From contig NZ_JAQMYP010000001.1 in assembly GCF_028369295.1 (NCBI RefSeq), forward strand, positions 248,001 to 312,000: a stretch of 64,000 bases of DNA, written 5' to 3'. Of this stretch, positions 8,208 through 17,128 are shown piece after piece (within the stretch, counting starts at the first letter, position 1; each line of letters opens with the position of its first letter). Made by a program: the position numbers and the translations under genes. Below the pieces are notes generated by a model. It had not been told where the DNA came from, ran no database searches, and saw only the letters and a program-made list of their open reading frames with translations. The stretch is from Streptomyces sp. HD (lineage in GTDB: Bacteria > Actinomycetota > Actinomycetes > Streptomycetales > Streptomycetaceae).

Positions 8208-8865
8208 GGGTATCTCCTACGGCATCGATCACGCGTACCCGGATATACAAGTTGTCGAGCAGGGAGATCGCCGCCACCGAAAGACGGGCCACATGCACCC
8301 CAGGGTGCTCGCCCGCCACGGTGAGCGGCGAGCCGGGGCCCAGCGCGTTCAGGTCGAAGTCCTTTCCGATGCGCAGACCCAGTGATTCGAGCCTGGCAAT
8401 GGCGGCCTCGAATCCCGTCCACTGGATATCCGCGGCGGGAATCTGCTCGCCTTTCGGCTGCACGTGGTAGTCGACGCTCTCCAGGATGGCGCTGTGCATA
8501 CCCCCGTTGCGGACTCGGACGACCCAGACCAATCTGCTGCTCATGGCCCGGTTGTCCTTGCTCACATACCCGTTCCAGCCGACGATCGGCCTGACCGTCC
8601 GTGCGTACTGGGCGCGGGCGAAGACAAAGCCGATCGCCACGGCCAGCAGACTCGACAGCGCCTCCTGGGTGAACAGCGAGAACCGCCACGGCCAGTGCCC
8701 TCTGCTGTCCGGGGAGAGATTCCCCCTGGTTATTTCCCAGATCGCCATGGAAATCAGCACGGCGACCAGTGCGAAGGGTGTCGTGTAGAGAAGCGGGCTA
8801 CGTCGTATGCGGCGCTGGCGGTCGTCGAGATGCCCTGATCCCGGCAGAACGGTGCCACGTGTCAT
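8134..8865 (-). CDS. Two-TM membrane protein at the head of the Fxs operon
   Basis: 243 residues from ATG 8865. Two hydrophobic helices are visible, LYTTPFALVAVLISMAIWE (about residues 25-43) and ALSSLLAVAIGFVFA (about 70-84). A soluble C-terminal part of about 150 residues follows, with SRLVWVVRVRNGGMHSAIL and LDNLYIRVRVIDAVGDTHER. I do not recognise the soluble domain. Its end overlaps the fxsA start by 74 bp, so the two are probably translationally coupled. A role in export, sensing or membrane tethering of the peptide system is inference from position only. An in-frame ATG exists about 90 bp upstream (near 8954), but the shorter start has a GAAAGCGGG element. Confidence 0.7.
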   Translation of the reverse strand: MTRGTVLPGSGHLDDRQRRIRRSPLLYTTPFALVAVLISMAIWEITRGNLSPDSRGHWPWRFSLFTQEALSSLLAVAIGFVFARAQYARTVRPIVGWNGYVSKDNRAMSSRLVWVVRVRNGGMHSAILESVDYHVQPKGEQIPAADIQWTGFEAAIARLESLGLRIGKDFDLNALGPGSPLTVAGEHPGVHVARLSVAAISLLDNLYIRVRVIDAVGDTHERIVHCLRAAEVEMRSARATDES

Positions 8866-9079
8866 GTGGTTGTTCCCGCTTTCGTTCAGCAGGGCATTCA
8901 GTGCCGCACAGTTTGACAGGGGAGGAATCTCCCGCCCAGGTGCTTTTCCGGACATCGTGTGGCCGGCCCGCGTACCACGGATGCGGTACGCCGAGGTGGC
9001 CTCGTACGCCCCTGGGAGGTCACCCGGTTCGCTCTCTGGTCGACAACTCCCCGACAGGTTCACCCCGTACCGTTGAAAC
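8866..9079. promoter_or_regulatory. Divergent intergenic region between the Fxs operon and the hydrolase-ABC gene
   Basis: 214 bp between divergent start codons. It must hold promoters for both directions, but I see no convincing -35/-10 pair or dyad. No additional gene is visible. Confidence 0.4.
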
Positions 9080-11731
9080 ATGGATCTTCGACTGCCCGGA
9101 CTGCGGGGGCGGGGGCGGAAGCCGCGGTGGTGGGTCGCCGCCGCGGCCTGCGTCGTCGTCCTCGCCGGGGCCGGGACATGGACGGCCGTCGCCGATGACG
9201 ACGCGCCACGGGTGCACAACACCGAGCGGGTCATGGACATGGGGGGCGGGGTGCGTATCGACACCTCGTACTTCACGGCCGGATCCGGTGGGCGCCGGCC
9301 CGCCGTCCTCCTCGCGCACGGCTTCGGCGGCAGCAAGGGCGACGTACGGCAGCAGGCCGAGGACCTCGCCCGGGACGGGTACGCGGTACTGACCTGGTCG
9401 GCCCGCGGGTTCGGCAGGTCGACCGGGAAGGTCGGGCTGAACGACCCGAAGGGCGAGGTCGCCGACGTCTCCAGGCTGCTCGACTGGCTGGCCGAACAGC
9501 CCCAGGTGGAGCTCGACAAGAAGGGCGACCCGCGCGTCGGCATGGCGGGCGGCTCCTACGGCGGCGCCATCTCGCTGCTGGCCGCCGGCCACGACGACCG
9601 GGTGGACGCCATCGCCCCGGCGATCACGTACTGGAACCTCGCGGACGCCCTGTTCCCCAACGGCGTGTTCAAGAAGCTCTGGGCGGGCATCTTCGTCAAC
9701 TCGGCAGGCGGCTGCGAGAAGTTCGAGACGCGGATCTGCCAGATGTACGACCGGGTCGCCGAGTCCGGCATCCCGGACGCTCAGGCCCGCACCATGCTGG
9801 AGGAGCGCTCCCCGTCGGCCGTCGGCGACCGCATCAAGGTGCCCACCCTGCTGGTGCAGGGCCAGTCCGACTCCCTCTTCCCGCTCGGCCAGGCCGACCA
9901 GGCCGCGAAGGCGATCAAGGCCAACGGCGCCCCCGTCGACGTCGACTGGATCTCCGGCGGCCACGACGGCGGCGACATGGAGACGGGCCGCATCCAGGCC
10001 CGCGTCCAGTCCTGGTTCGACCGCTACCTCAAGGGCGACAAGAGCACCGACACCGGCCCCGCCTTCCGCGTCACCCGCACCGGGGGCGTCGACTCCACCG
10101 ACGGTCAGGCCCTGCTGCGGGGCGCTAGCGCGGACACCTACCCCGGCCTGGAGAGCGGCCGTGAGTCCGTCGCCCTCACCGGCCGCGAGCAGAGCTTCGC
10201 CAACCCGGCCGGCGCCAACCCGCCCGCCGTCTCCGCCCTGCCCGGCCTCGGCGGCACCGGCGGACTCGCCCAGCTGTCCTCGCTCGGCGTCGGGGTGTCC
10301 CTGGACTTCCCCGGCCAGTTCGCCCGCTTCCAGTCGGCGCCGGTCGGCGACAACCTGCGCATCACCGGCTCCCCGACGGCGACCGTGCACGTGAAGTCGA
10401 CCAGCGAGGACGCGGTGCTCTTCGCCAAGGTCTACGACGTCGGCCCCGACGGCACCCAGCAGGTGCTGCCGTCGCAGCTGGTCACACCCGTGCGCGTCGA
10501 GAACGCGGGGTCCGGCAAGGACGTGACGCTCACGCTCCCCGCCATCGACTACGGCATCGAGAAGGGCCACCGGCTGCGCCTGGTCCTGTCCTCCACGGAC
10601 CTCGGCTACGCCTCCCCGGCCGCACCGGCGACGTACACGGTCTCCCTGAAGGGCAACCTGTCCGTCCCGACCGCCCCCGGTGTGAGCACCGCCGCCGCCC
10701 CGCTGCCGTCCTGGGTGTGGTGGCTGCCGCTCACCGCCGTGGCGATCGCCCTCGCCCTGCTGCTGACGGCCCGCCGCCGCACCGCCACTCCCGCCCCCGA
10801 CCCCGAACTGGCCGAAGTCCCGCTCCAGATCACCGACCTGAGCAAGCGGTACGCGGGCTCGCAGGACCGGTACGCGGTACGGGACCTGTCGTTCCGGGTG
10901 GAGAAGGGGCAGGTACTGGGTCTGCTCGGCCCGAACGGCGCGGGCAAGACGACGACCCTGCGCATGCTGATGGGCCTGATCAAGCCGGACGCCGGTGAGG
11001 TCCGGGTCTTCGGCCACGCGATCCGCCCCGGCGCACCCGTCCTGTCCCGGGTCGGCGCCTTCGTGGAGGGCGCGGGCTTTCTGCCGCACCTGTCCGGCCG
11101 GGAGAACCTGGAGCTGTACTGGCAGGCCACCGGCCGCCCGGCCGAGGACGCCCACCTGGACGAGGCCCTGGAGATCGCCGGCCTCGGCGACGCACTGGCC
11201 CGCGCGGTCCGCACGTACTCCCAGGGCATGCGCCAGCGCCTGGCCATCGCCCAGGCCATGCTCGGCCTGCCGGACCTGCTCATCCTGGACGAACCGACCA
11301 ACGGTCTCGACCCGCCACAGATCCGCGAGATGCGCCAGGTGATGATCCGCTACGCGGCCGCCGGCCGCACGGTGATCGTCTCCAGCCATCTGCTGGCTGA
11401 GGTCGAGCAGTCCTGCACCCACCTCGTGGTCATGGACCGCGGCCGGCTCGTGCAGGCGGGCCCGGTCGCCGAGATCATCGGCTCCGGCGACACGCTGCTC
11501 GTCGGCACCGCCACGGCGGTGGAGGAGCCGGTCGTCGAGAAGGTCGCCGCCCTGCCGGGCGTGGCCTCGGCCGTACGCACCGACGACGGGATCCTGGTCC
11601 GGCTCGACCCCGACGGCAGCGCACAGCGCCTGGTCGCCGAACTCGTCCGGCTCGAAGTGCCCGTCCAGTCGGTCGGCCCGCACCGCCGACTGGAAGACGC
11701 CTTCCTCACCCTGATCGGAGGCTCCGCATGA
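9080..11731 (+). CDS. Fusion of extracellular CocE/XPD-type hydrolase and ABC transporter ATPase
   Basis: 883 residues in two parts. After an N-terminal membrane helix (about residues 17-32), residues 45-530 form an alpha/beta hydrolase of the X-Pro dipeptidyl-peptidase/CocE type: AHGFGGSKGD, nucleophile Ser159 in GGSYGG, probable Asp264 (GQSDSL) and His295 (SGGHDG), then a beta-rich domain with TATVHVKSTSEDAVLF. A second helix (about 544-563) leads to a DrrA/CcmA-type ATPase with Walker A GPNGAGKTT (Lys623), YSQGMRQRL and LILDEPTNGLDPP. The topology puts the hydrolase outside and the ATPase inside. The stop overlaps the next start by 4 bp, and that gene encodes the permease. The hydrolase may process or release what the transporter handles (inference). 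Such fusions occur in other Streptomyces as far as I recall. Confidence 0.9.
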   Translation: MDLRLPGLRGRGRKPRWWVAAAACVVVLAGAGTWTAVADDDAPRVHNTERVMDMGGGVRIDTSYFTAGSGGRRPAVLLAHGFGGSKGDVRQQAEDLARDGYAVLTWSARGFGRSTGKVGLNDPKGEVADVSRLLDWLAEQPQVELDKKGDPRVGMAGGSYGGAISLLAAGHDDRVDAIAPAITYWNLADALFPNGVFKKLWAGIFVNSAGGCEKFETRICQMYDRVAESGIPDAQARTMLEERSPSAVGDRIKVPTLLVQGQSDSLFPLGQADQAAKAIKANGAPVDVDWISGGHDGGDMETGRIQARVQSWFDRYLKGDKSTDTGPAFRVTRTGGVDSTDGQALLRGASADTYPGLESGRESVALTGREQSFANPAGANPPAVSALPGLGGTGGLAQLSSLGVGVSLDFPGQFARFQSAPVGDNLRITGSPTATVHVKSTSEDAVLFAKVYDVGPDGTQQVLPSQLVTPVRVENAGSGKDVTLTLPAIDYGIEKGHRLRLVLSSTDLGYASPAAPATYTVSLKGNLSVPTAPGVSTAAAPLPSWVWWLPLTAVAIALALLLTARRRTATPAPDPELAEVPLQITDLSKRYAGSQDRYAVRDLSFRVEKGQVLGLLGPNGAGKTTTLRMLMGLIKPDAGEVRVFGHAIRPGAPVLSRVGAFVEGAGFLPHLSGRENLELYWQATGRPAEDAHLDEALEIAGLGDALARAVRTYSQGMRQRLAIAQAMLGLPDLLILDEPTNGLDPPQIREMRQVMIRYAAAGRTVIVSSHLLAEVEQSCTHLVVMDRGRLVQAGPVAEIIGSGDTLLVGTATAVEEPVVEKVAALPGVASAVRTDDGILVRLDPDGSAQRLVAELVRLEVPVQSVGPHRRLEDAFLTLIGGSA

Positions 11732-12600
11732 GCACACTCGTCGAGAGCACTGCGCGCACCGAGGTCGCCTCCGGCTACCGGGCGGGCCGTACGCTGCCGC
11801 TGCGCGTCGAGCTGATCCGGCAGCTGAAGCGACGCCGTACGCAGGTCATGTTCGCCATCCTCGCCGTCCTGCCGTTCGTGCTGGTCGCGGCGTTCGCGAT
11901 CGGCGGCGAGCCGGACGGCGGCGGCGACCGCATCACCCTGATGGACACGGCCACGGCGTCCGGCGCCAACTTCGCCGCCGTCAACCTGTTCGTCTCCGCG
12001 GGCTTCCTGCTGGTCATCCCGGTCGCGCTGTTCTGCGGGGACACGGTCGCCTCGGAGGCCAGCTGGTCCTCCCTGCGCTACCTGCTGGCCGCCCCCGTGC
12101 CCCGGGCCCGCCTGCTGTGGTCCAAGCTCGTGGTCGGACTGGGGCTCAGCCTGGCCGCGATGCTGCTGCTGCCGTTGGTCGCGCTGGGGGTCGGCACGGC
12201 CGCGTACGGCTGGGGTCCGCTGCAGATCCCGACCGGCGGCTCGCTCGACACGGCGACGGCGGCGCAGCGCCTCGTCGTGGTCGTGGCGTACATCTTCGTG
12301 TCCCAACTGGTCACCGCGGGACTGGCGTTCTGGCTGTCGACCAAGACCGACGCCCCGCTCGGCGCGGTCGGCGGCGCGGTGGGCCTCACCATCGTCGGCA
12401 ATGTCCTCGACGCGGTGACCGCCCTCGGCGACTGGCGCCACTTCCTGCCTGCGCACTGGCAGTTCGCGTGGGCGGACGCCGTCCAGCCCCGCGCCGAGTG
12501 GTCCGGCATGATCCAGGGCACCGCGATTTCCGTAACGTACGCCCTGATCCTGTTCGCGCTGGCCTTCCGCGGTTTTGCCCGCAAGGACGTGGTGTCGTAG
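11728..12600 (+). CDS. ABC-2 type transporter permease
   Basis: 290 residues with about six membrane helices, for example LVIPVALFCGDTVASE and LAAMLLLPLVALGVGTAAYG. The segment CGDTVASEASWSSLRYLLAAPVPRARLLWSKLV is split here between helix and the typical ABC-2 coupling region. ATG overlaps the upstream stop (ATGA), so it is the membrane partner of the hydrolase-ATPase fusion. A DrrB/NatB-like exporter permease is most likely; substrate unknown. Confidence 0.87.
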   Translation: MSTLVESTARTEVASGYRAGRTLPLRVELIRQLKRRRTQVMFAILAVLPFVLVAAFAIGGEPDGGGDRITLMDTATASGANFAAVNLFVSAGFLLVIPVALFCGDTVASEASWSSLRYLLAAPVPRARLLWSKLVVGLGLSLAAMLLLPLVALGVGTAAYGWGPLQIPTGGSLDTATAAQRLVVVVAYIFVSQLVTAGLAFWLSTKTDAPLGAVGGAVGLTIVGNVLDAVTALGDWRHFLPAHWQFAWADAVQPRAEWSGMIQGTAISVTYALILFALAFRGFARKDVVS

Positions 12601-12747
12601 GTCAACGGAGGATCACCCACCGGTCTCGACGGCCCGTCACCGTGCCCTCTTCGAGACTCATCCGCAACGCTCCGTAGCGCACGTTCCGGCCCCCTGGCCC
12701 GTCACAGTCACAGAAGTCGACGTCAACGGACCAAGGGGGCACGGACG

Positions 12748-14355
12748 ATGGAGCGATACCGACGACACCGACGACACCGAATGCGCCGGGCACACCGAGT
12801 GCGAGGGCTCCTCGCACTCACCGCGGCGGCCGGACTGCTGCTCACCGGCTGCGGCGCGAGCGACAGCGGGGACACCTCGGCGGACGACGGGAAGAACGGC
12901 AACGCCCTCCCGGCCCCCGGCTACGACCACAGCAGCGGCGGCACGAGCAGCGGCGGGGGCACGGGAACCGGCGGCACGGGCGAGCAGAACGGCACCGACG
13001 ACTCGGAGTCCCGCGAGTTCGCCCCCGCCCCCGACCACCTCTCCACCTTCGCCCTGGACGTCGACACCGCCTCCTACGGCTACGCCCGCCGAACCCTCGC
13101 CGAGGGCCGGCTGCCCGACCCGTCGACGGTCCGCCCCGAGGAGTTCGTCAACAGCTTCCGCCAGGACTACGACCGTCCCGACGGCAACGGCTTCACGGTG
13201 AGCGTCGACGGCGCCCGCACCGACCGCGAGGACTGGTCCCTGGTCCGCGTGGGCCTGGCCACCCGCCCCGCCGCCGATTCCGGCGAACGCCCGCCCGCCG
13301 CCCTCACCTTCGTCATCGACATCTCCGGCTCCATGGCCGAACCGGGCCGCCTGGACCTCGCCAAGGACTCCCTCGGCGTGATGACGAACCGGCTGCGCGA
13401 CGACGACTCGGTCGCCCTCGTGACGTTCAGCGACGAGGCCGAGCGGGTCCTGCCGATGACCCGCCTCGGCGGCAACCGGGACGACATCCACGACGCGATC
13501 GACAGCCTGGAACCCACCGACTCCACCAACCTGGGCGCGGGCGTGGACACGGGCTACGAAACGGCCGAGGAGGGCCTGCGGGAGGGCGCGACGAACCGCG
13601 TCGTCCTCATCTCCGACGCCCTGGCCAACACCGGCGACACCGACGCCGACACCATCCTCGAACGCATCGCCTCCGAACGCCGCGAACACGGCATCACCCT
13701 CTTCGGCGTGGGCGTCGGCAGCGACTACGGCGACGCCCTGATGGAACGCCTGGCCGACAAGGGCGACGGCCACACGGTGTACGTCGCCGGCGAGGAGGAG
13801 GCCAGGAAGGTCTTCTGCGACGACCTGCCCCGCAACATCGACCTCACCGCCCGCGACGCCAAGGCCCAGGTCGCCTTCGACCCCGAGACCGTCACCGACT
13901 TCCGCCTCATCGGCTACGACAACCGTCAGGTCGCCGACGAGGACTTCCGTGACGACAGCGTCGACGGCGGCGAGATCGGCCCCGGCCACACGGTCACCGC
14001 GCTCTACGCCGTCCGCACCAGGCCCGGCACGGAGGGCCACCTGGCCACGGCGAGCGTTCGCTGGCTCGACCCGAAGACCCGCACCCCGCACGAGGAGTCC
14101 GGCCAGTTGGAGACCGACTCCCTGGAGAACTCCGTCCGCCGGGCGAGCCCCCGCTTCCAGGTGACGGCCACGGCCGCCTACTTCGCCGACGCCCTCCGCC
14201 GCGGCGACGACCGCTGGACCAGCCTGCCCGGCACCACGGACCTCGGCGAACTGGCCGACCGCGCCGACGAGTTGGCGACCACCACGGAGGACGAGGAGGT
14301 ACGCCGACTCGCCGACGCCATCGGCCGGGCGAGCGAACTCACCGGTCAGGACTGA
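12748..14355 (+). CDS. VWA-domain lipoprotein (YfbK-like)
   Basis: 535 residues. The N-terminus has an Arg-rich start, a hydrophobic segment and lipobox LLTGC, followed by a Gly/Ser/Asp-rich linker. The N-terminal conserved block FALDVDTASYGYARRTL precedes a von Willebrand A domain with MIDAS DISGSM (Asp191) and the supporting TNLGAG and LISDALAN segments. The remainder matches the C-terminal part common to YfbK-type proteins (VTALYAVR, VAYFADAL-like). It is a surface lipoprotein likely to bind a partner through a divalent metal; the partner is unknown. The gene overlaps the end of the convergent chorismate mutase gene by 10 bp, so no terminator separates them. Confidence 0.87.
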   Translation: MERYRRHRRHRMRRAHRVRGLLALTAAAGLLLTGCGASDSGDTSADDGKNGNALPAPGYDHSSGGTSSGGGTGTGGTGEQNGTDDSESREFAPAPDHLSTFALDVDTASYGYARRTLAEGRLPDPSTVRPEEFVNSFRQDYDRPDGNGFTVSVDGARTDREDWSLVRVGLATRPAADSGERPPAALTFVIDISGSMAEPGRLDLAKDSLGVMTNRLRDDDSVALVTFSDEAERVLPMTRLGGNRDDIHDAIDSLEPTDSTNLGAGVDTGYETAEEGLREGATNRVVLISDALANTGDTDADTILERIASERREHGITLFGVGVGSDYGDALMERLADKGDGHTVYVAGEEEARKVFCDDLPRNIDLTARDAKAQVAFDPETVTDFRLIGYDNRQVADEDFRDDSVDGGEIGPGHTVTALYAVRTRPGTEGHLATASVRWLDPKTRTPHEESGQLETDSLENSVRRASPRFQVTATAAYFADALRRGDDRWTSLPGTTDLGELADRADELATTTEDEEVRRLADAIGRASELTGQD

Positions 14356-14963
14356 CCGGCGCCCCCGCACACCGAGGGCACCGCCCGCTGCAGCCCTTTC
14401 AGATGCAGGACGTCCAGCTGATGGCCGTACGCCGACCGGGCGGCCGCGACGTACAGCCGGGGCTCGCAGGACGGCGAGGTGCGCAGCCGCTGTGTGTCCT
14501 TCAGCGTGTCCAGCAGCTGCGTGGTGATGCGGTCGAGGATCGGGCGTACCTCCTTGACCAGGTCGGGGCGCTCGGTGGGCCGCTCCTCGGGGTGGGCGTC
14601 CCAGCGCGCGTACAGGCCGCGCTGGACCAGCTTGTTCGCCTCGATCTGGTCCCGGAAGACGGCCCGCACGGCCTGCGGGTCCAGCCCGAGCCCGGCCGCC
14701 CGCGCGCCGACGTCGTCCAGGATCTGCTGCTCGCGCACCGGGTCGTCGATCGGCTTGTCGGTGCCGTACTTGGCGGCGGCCACCTTGTCGGCGACCAGCA
14801 GCCGCTCGGCGAACAGGTCGGTCAGCGGGGTGAGTCCGGGGGTGACGGAGGCCGCCCGCACCGGAGCCGAGGGGGACGCGGCGGCCGGTGCGGCGCCGGT
14901 CAGGGACACGGCCGCGGCGGCGCAGGCGGCGACCAGGGCGGACCGGAGACGTCGGGAGTGCAC
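14346..14963 (-). CDS. Secreted chorismate mutase (AroQ-gamma type)
   Basis: 205 residues. A signal peptide (RRLRSALVAACAAAAVSLTGAA, cut near AAPAAA) precedes an all-helical AroQ domain: LFAERLLVADKVAAAKYGT, DDPVREQQIL, VRAVFRDQIEANKLVQ. These are the family motifs for chorismate binding (Arg in the first helix, Lys, the RDQIEANK block). Two cysteines in the C-terminal part (SCEP and SVCGG) could form a disulfide, as in exported homologues. The reaction is chorismate to prephenate. The physiological role outside the cytoplasm is unknown. I chose GTG 14963, which has an AAGGG element. Longer in-frame starts would bury the signal peptide. Confidence 0.85.
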   Translation of the reverse strand: MHSRRLRSALVAACAAAAVSLTGAAPAAASPSAPVRAASVTPGLTPLTDLFAERLLVADKVAAAKYGTDKPIDDPVREQQILDDVGARAAGLGLDPQAVRAVFRDQIEANKLVQRGLYARWDAHPEERPTERPDLVKEVRPILDRITTQLLDTLKDTQRLRTSPSCEPRLYVAAARSAYGHQLDVLHLKGLQRAVPSVCGGAGQS

Positions 14964-15045
14964 GAGGTTCCCTTCAGTGGGGGATGGTCGTACAGCAACG
15001 TACCGACACGCCCACGTTCTCTGTGCCCGACCCATTGACCTTCTG

Positions 15046-15059
15046 TTACGCATGAGTAA
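15046..15059. promoter_or_regulatory. TTAC-N6-GTAA dyad upstream of the acyl-CoA synthetase
   Basis: TTACGCATGAGTAA is an inverted repeat (TTAC...GTAA, extended by partial matches). A second, weaker GAGTAAG copy lies 15 bp further on. It sits 40 bp before the start codon and next to a TTGACC element, fitting a repressor site for a fatty-acid-responsive TetR regulator (inference). Confidence 0.45.
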
Positions 15060-15098
15060 GTTGACTCCCGAGTAAGTCCGACTGGCACGGGAGCCGAC

Positions 15099-17051
15099 AT
15101 GGGCGTACGCAAGGATCTGAAGCGGGCGAAACAGCGCGCCGATCTGCTGGACCGCACCAGGGTCGAGATCGTCAAGGACGACCAGGGCGTGGTCCGCGAG
15201 GCCCGCACCCCGCCCCTCGCACCGCGGCCCGCCACCGGCACCACCGCCGACCTCCCCTTCACCAACGCGTCCGAGGCCCCCGACGCCGTCGTCCTGCGGC
15301 GCAAGCGGGGCGGCACCTGGCACCCCGTCACCGCCACCGCCTTCGCCCGCGAAGTCACCGCCGTGGCCAAGGGGTTGATCGCTGCAGGGCTCGAACCCGG
15401 CGGGCGCGTGGCCGTCATGTCCCGCACCCGCTACGAGTGGACGGTCCTGGACTTCGCCATCTGGGCGGCCGGCGGCCAGACCGTCCCCATCTACGCCACG
15501 TCCTCCGCCGACCAGGTGGAGTGGATCGTCCGAGACTCGGGCGCCCGCCATGTCGTCACCGAGACGCAGGAGAACACGAAGACGGCGGCGACGGGCACGG
15601 CGCAGCACCAACAGCCCCCGCGCATATGGCAGTTGGCTGAGACATCAGCTGCTGCGGCAGCGGGTGACGCCCTCGCCGAGCTCGCCGCCCTGGGCCAGGA
15701 CGTCCCCGACGACGAGGTCGCCGCGCGCCGCGCGGCCCTCACCCCCGACACCATCGCCACCGTCTGCTACACCTCCGGCACCACCGGCCGGCCGAAGGGC
15801 TGCGTCCTCACCCACGGCAACCTCCACGCCGAGGCCGCCAACACGGTCGAGCTGCTGCACCCGATCTTCAAGGAGGTCACCGGCCAGGAGGCCTCCACCC
15901 TCCTCTTCCTCCCGCTCGCCCACATCCTCGGCCGCACCCTCCAGATCGCCTGTCTGATGGCCCGCATCGAGATCGGCCACTGCCCGAGCATCAAGCCCGA
16001 CGAACTCCGACCGGCCCTCCAGGAGTTCCGGCCGACCTTCCTCGTCGGCGTCCCGTACCTCTTCGAGAAGATCCACGACACCGGCCGCGCGACGGCGGAG
16101 AAGATCGGCCGCGGCGCCTCCTTCGACCGCGCCGACCGCATCGGCGTCCGCTTCGGCGAGGCCTACCTGAACAAGTTCCTCGGCACCGGCAAGGGCCCCG
16201 GCCCCGGCCTCTACGCCGCCTGGGCCCTGTACGACCTGCTGGTCTACCGCCGTATCCGCAAGGAGCTCGGCGGCCGGATGCGCTATGCCATCAGCGGCGG
16301 CTCCCCGCTGGACCGCAACCTCAACCTGTTCTTCTACGCCGCCGGAATCATCGTCTACGAGGGCTACGGCCTGACCGAGACGTCGGCCGCCGCCACCATC
16401 GTCCCGCCGCTGAAGCCCCGCCCCGGCACGGTCGGCCAACCGGTCCCCGGTACCGCCGTGCGCATCGCCGAGGACGGCGAGGTGCTCATCAAGGGCGGCA
16501 TCGTCTTCGGCTCGTACTGGAACAACCAGGCCGCCACCGACGCCGTGCTCCAGGGCGACTGGTTCGCCACCGGCGACCTCGGCGCCCTCGACGAGGACGG
16601 CTACCTCACCATCACCGGCCGCAAGAAGGACATCCTCGTCACCTCCGGCGGCAAGAACGTCTCCCCGGCCGTCCTGGAGGACCGCCTGCGCAGCCGCCCG
16701 CCGGTCGGCCAGTGCATCGTCGTCGGCGACAACCGCCCCTTCGTCGCCGCCCTGATCACCCTGGACCCGGATGCGGTGGCGCACTGGCTCGCCGTCCGCA
16801 AGAGGCCCGCCGACACTCCGATGGCCGAGGTGATCCGGGATCCCCGGATCCGCGCCGATGTCCAGAAGGCCGTCGACTACGCCAACGAGGCGGTCTCACG
16901 CGCCGAGTCGATCCGCGCGTTCACCCTGGTCGAGGGCGAGTTCAACGAGGACAACGGCATGCTCACACCGTCCTTGAAGGTGAAGCGGCATGCGGTGATG
17001 TTGGCGTACGCGGGGGAGATCGAGGCGCTGTACGGCAACCCTCGTCAGTAG
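15099..17051 (+). CDS. Long-chain fatty acid-CoA ligase (AMP-forming)
   Basis: 650 residues of the ANL superfamily. The P-loop-like AMP motif YTSGTTGRPKGCVLTHGN is near residue 225, YEGYGLTETSAA is the A5 motif, TGDLGALDEDGYL is A7, and ITGRKKDILVTSGGKNVSP is the hinge/A8. The lysine-bearing end NGMLTPSLKVKR is the A10 motif of eukaryote-like long-chain synthetases. The enzyme activates long-chain fatty acids to acyl-CoA via acyl-AMP, in the cytoplasm or at the membrane. ATG 15099 has a GGGAG site. It is transcribed divergently from the chorismate mutase gene. Confidence 0.93.
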   Translation: MGVRKDLKRAKQRADLLDRTRVEIVKDDQGVVREARTPPLAPRPATGTTADLPFTNASEAPDAVVLRRKRGGTWHPVTATAFAREVTAVAKGLIAAGLEPGGRVAVMSRTRYEWTVLDFAIWAAGGQTVPIYATSSADQVEWIVRDSGARHVVTETQENTKTAATGTAQHQQPPRIWQLAETSAAAAAGDALAELAALGQDVPDDEVAARRAALTPDTIATVCYTSGTTGRPKGCVLTHGNLHAEAANTVELLHPIFKEVTGQEASTLLFLPLAHILGRTLQIACLMARIEIGHCPSIKPDELRPALQEFRPTFLVGVPYLFEKIHDTGRATAEKIGRGASFDRADRIGVRFGEAYLNKFLGTGKGPGPGLYAAWALYDLLVYRRIRKELGGRMRYAISGGSPLDRNLNLFFYAAGIIVYEGYGLTETSAAATIVPPLKPRPGTVGQPVPGTAVRIAEDGEVLIKGGIVFGSYWNNQAATDAVLQGDWFATGDLGALDEDGYLTITGRKKDILVTSGGKNVSPAVLEDRLRSRPPVGQCIVVGDNRPFVAALITLDPDAVAHWLAVRKRPADTPMAEVIRDPRIRADVQKAVDYANEAVSRAESIRAFTLVEGEFNEDNGMLTPSLKVKRHAVMLAYAGEIEALYGNPRQ

Positions 17052-17128
17052 CAACTCGAAATAACGCAATCAGGGTTGCTGGAGGGGGCAATATAGTCAG
17101 TATTGAATGTGAACATAGCGCCTCGTGA

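Noticed and set aside
9020..11737. Minus-strand open frame of 905 codons over the hydrolase-ABC gene
   Set aside because: Antisense shadow of a gene with complete hydrolase and ATPase motifs.
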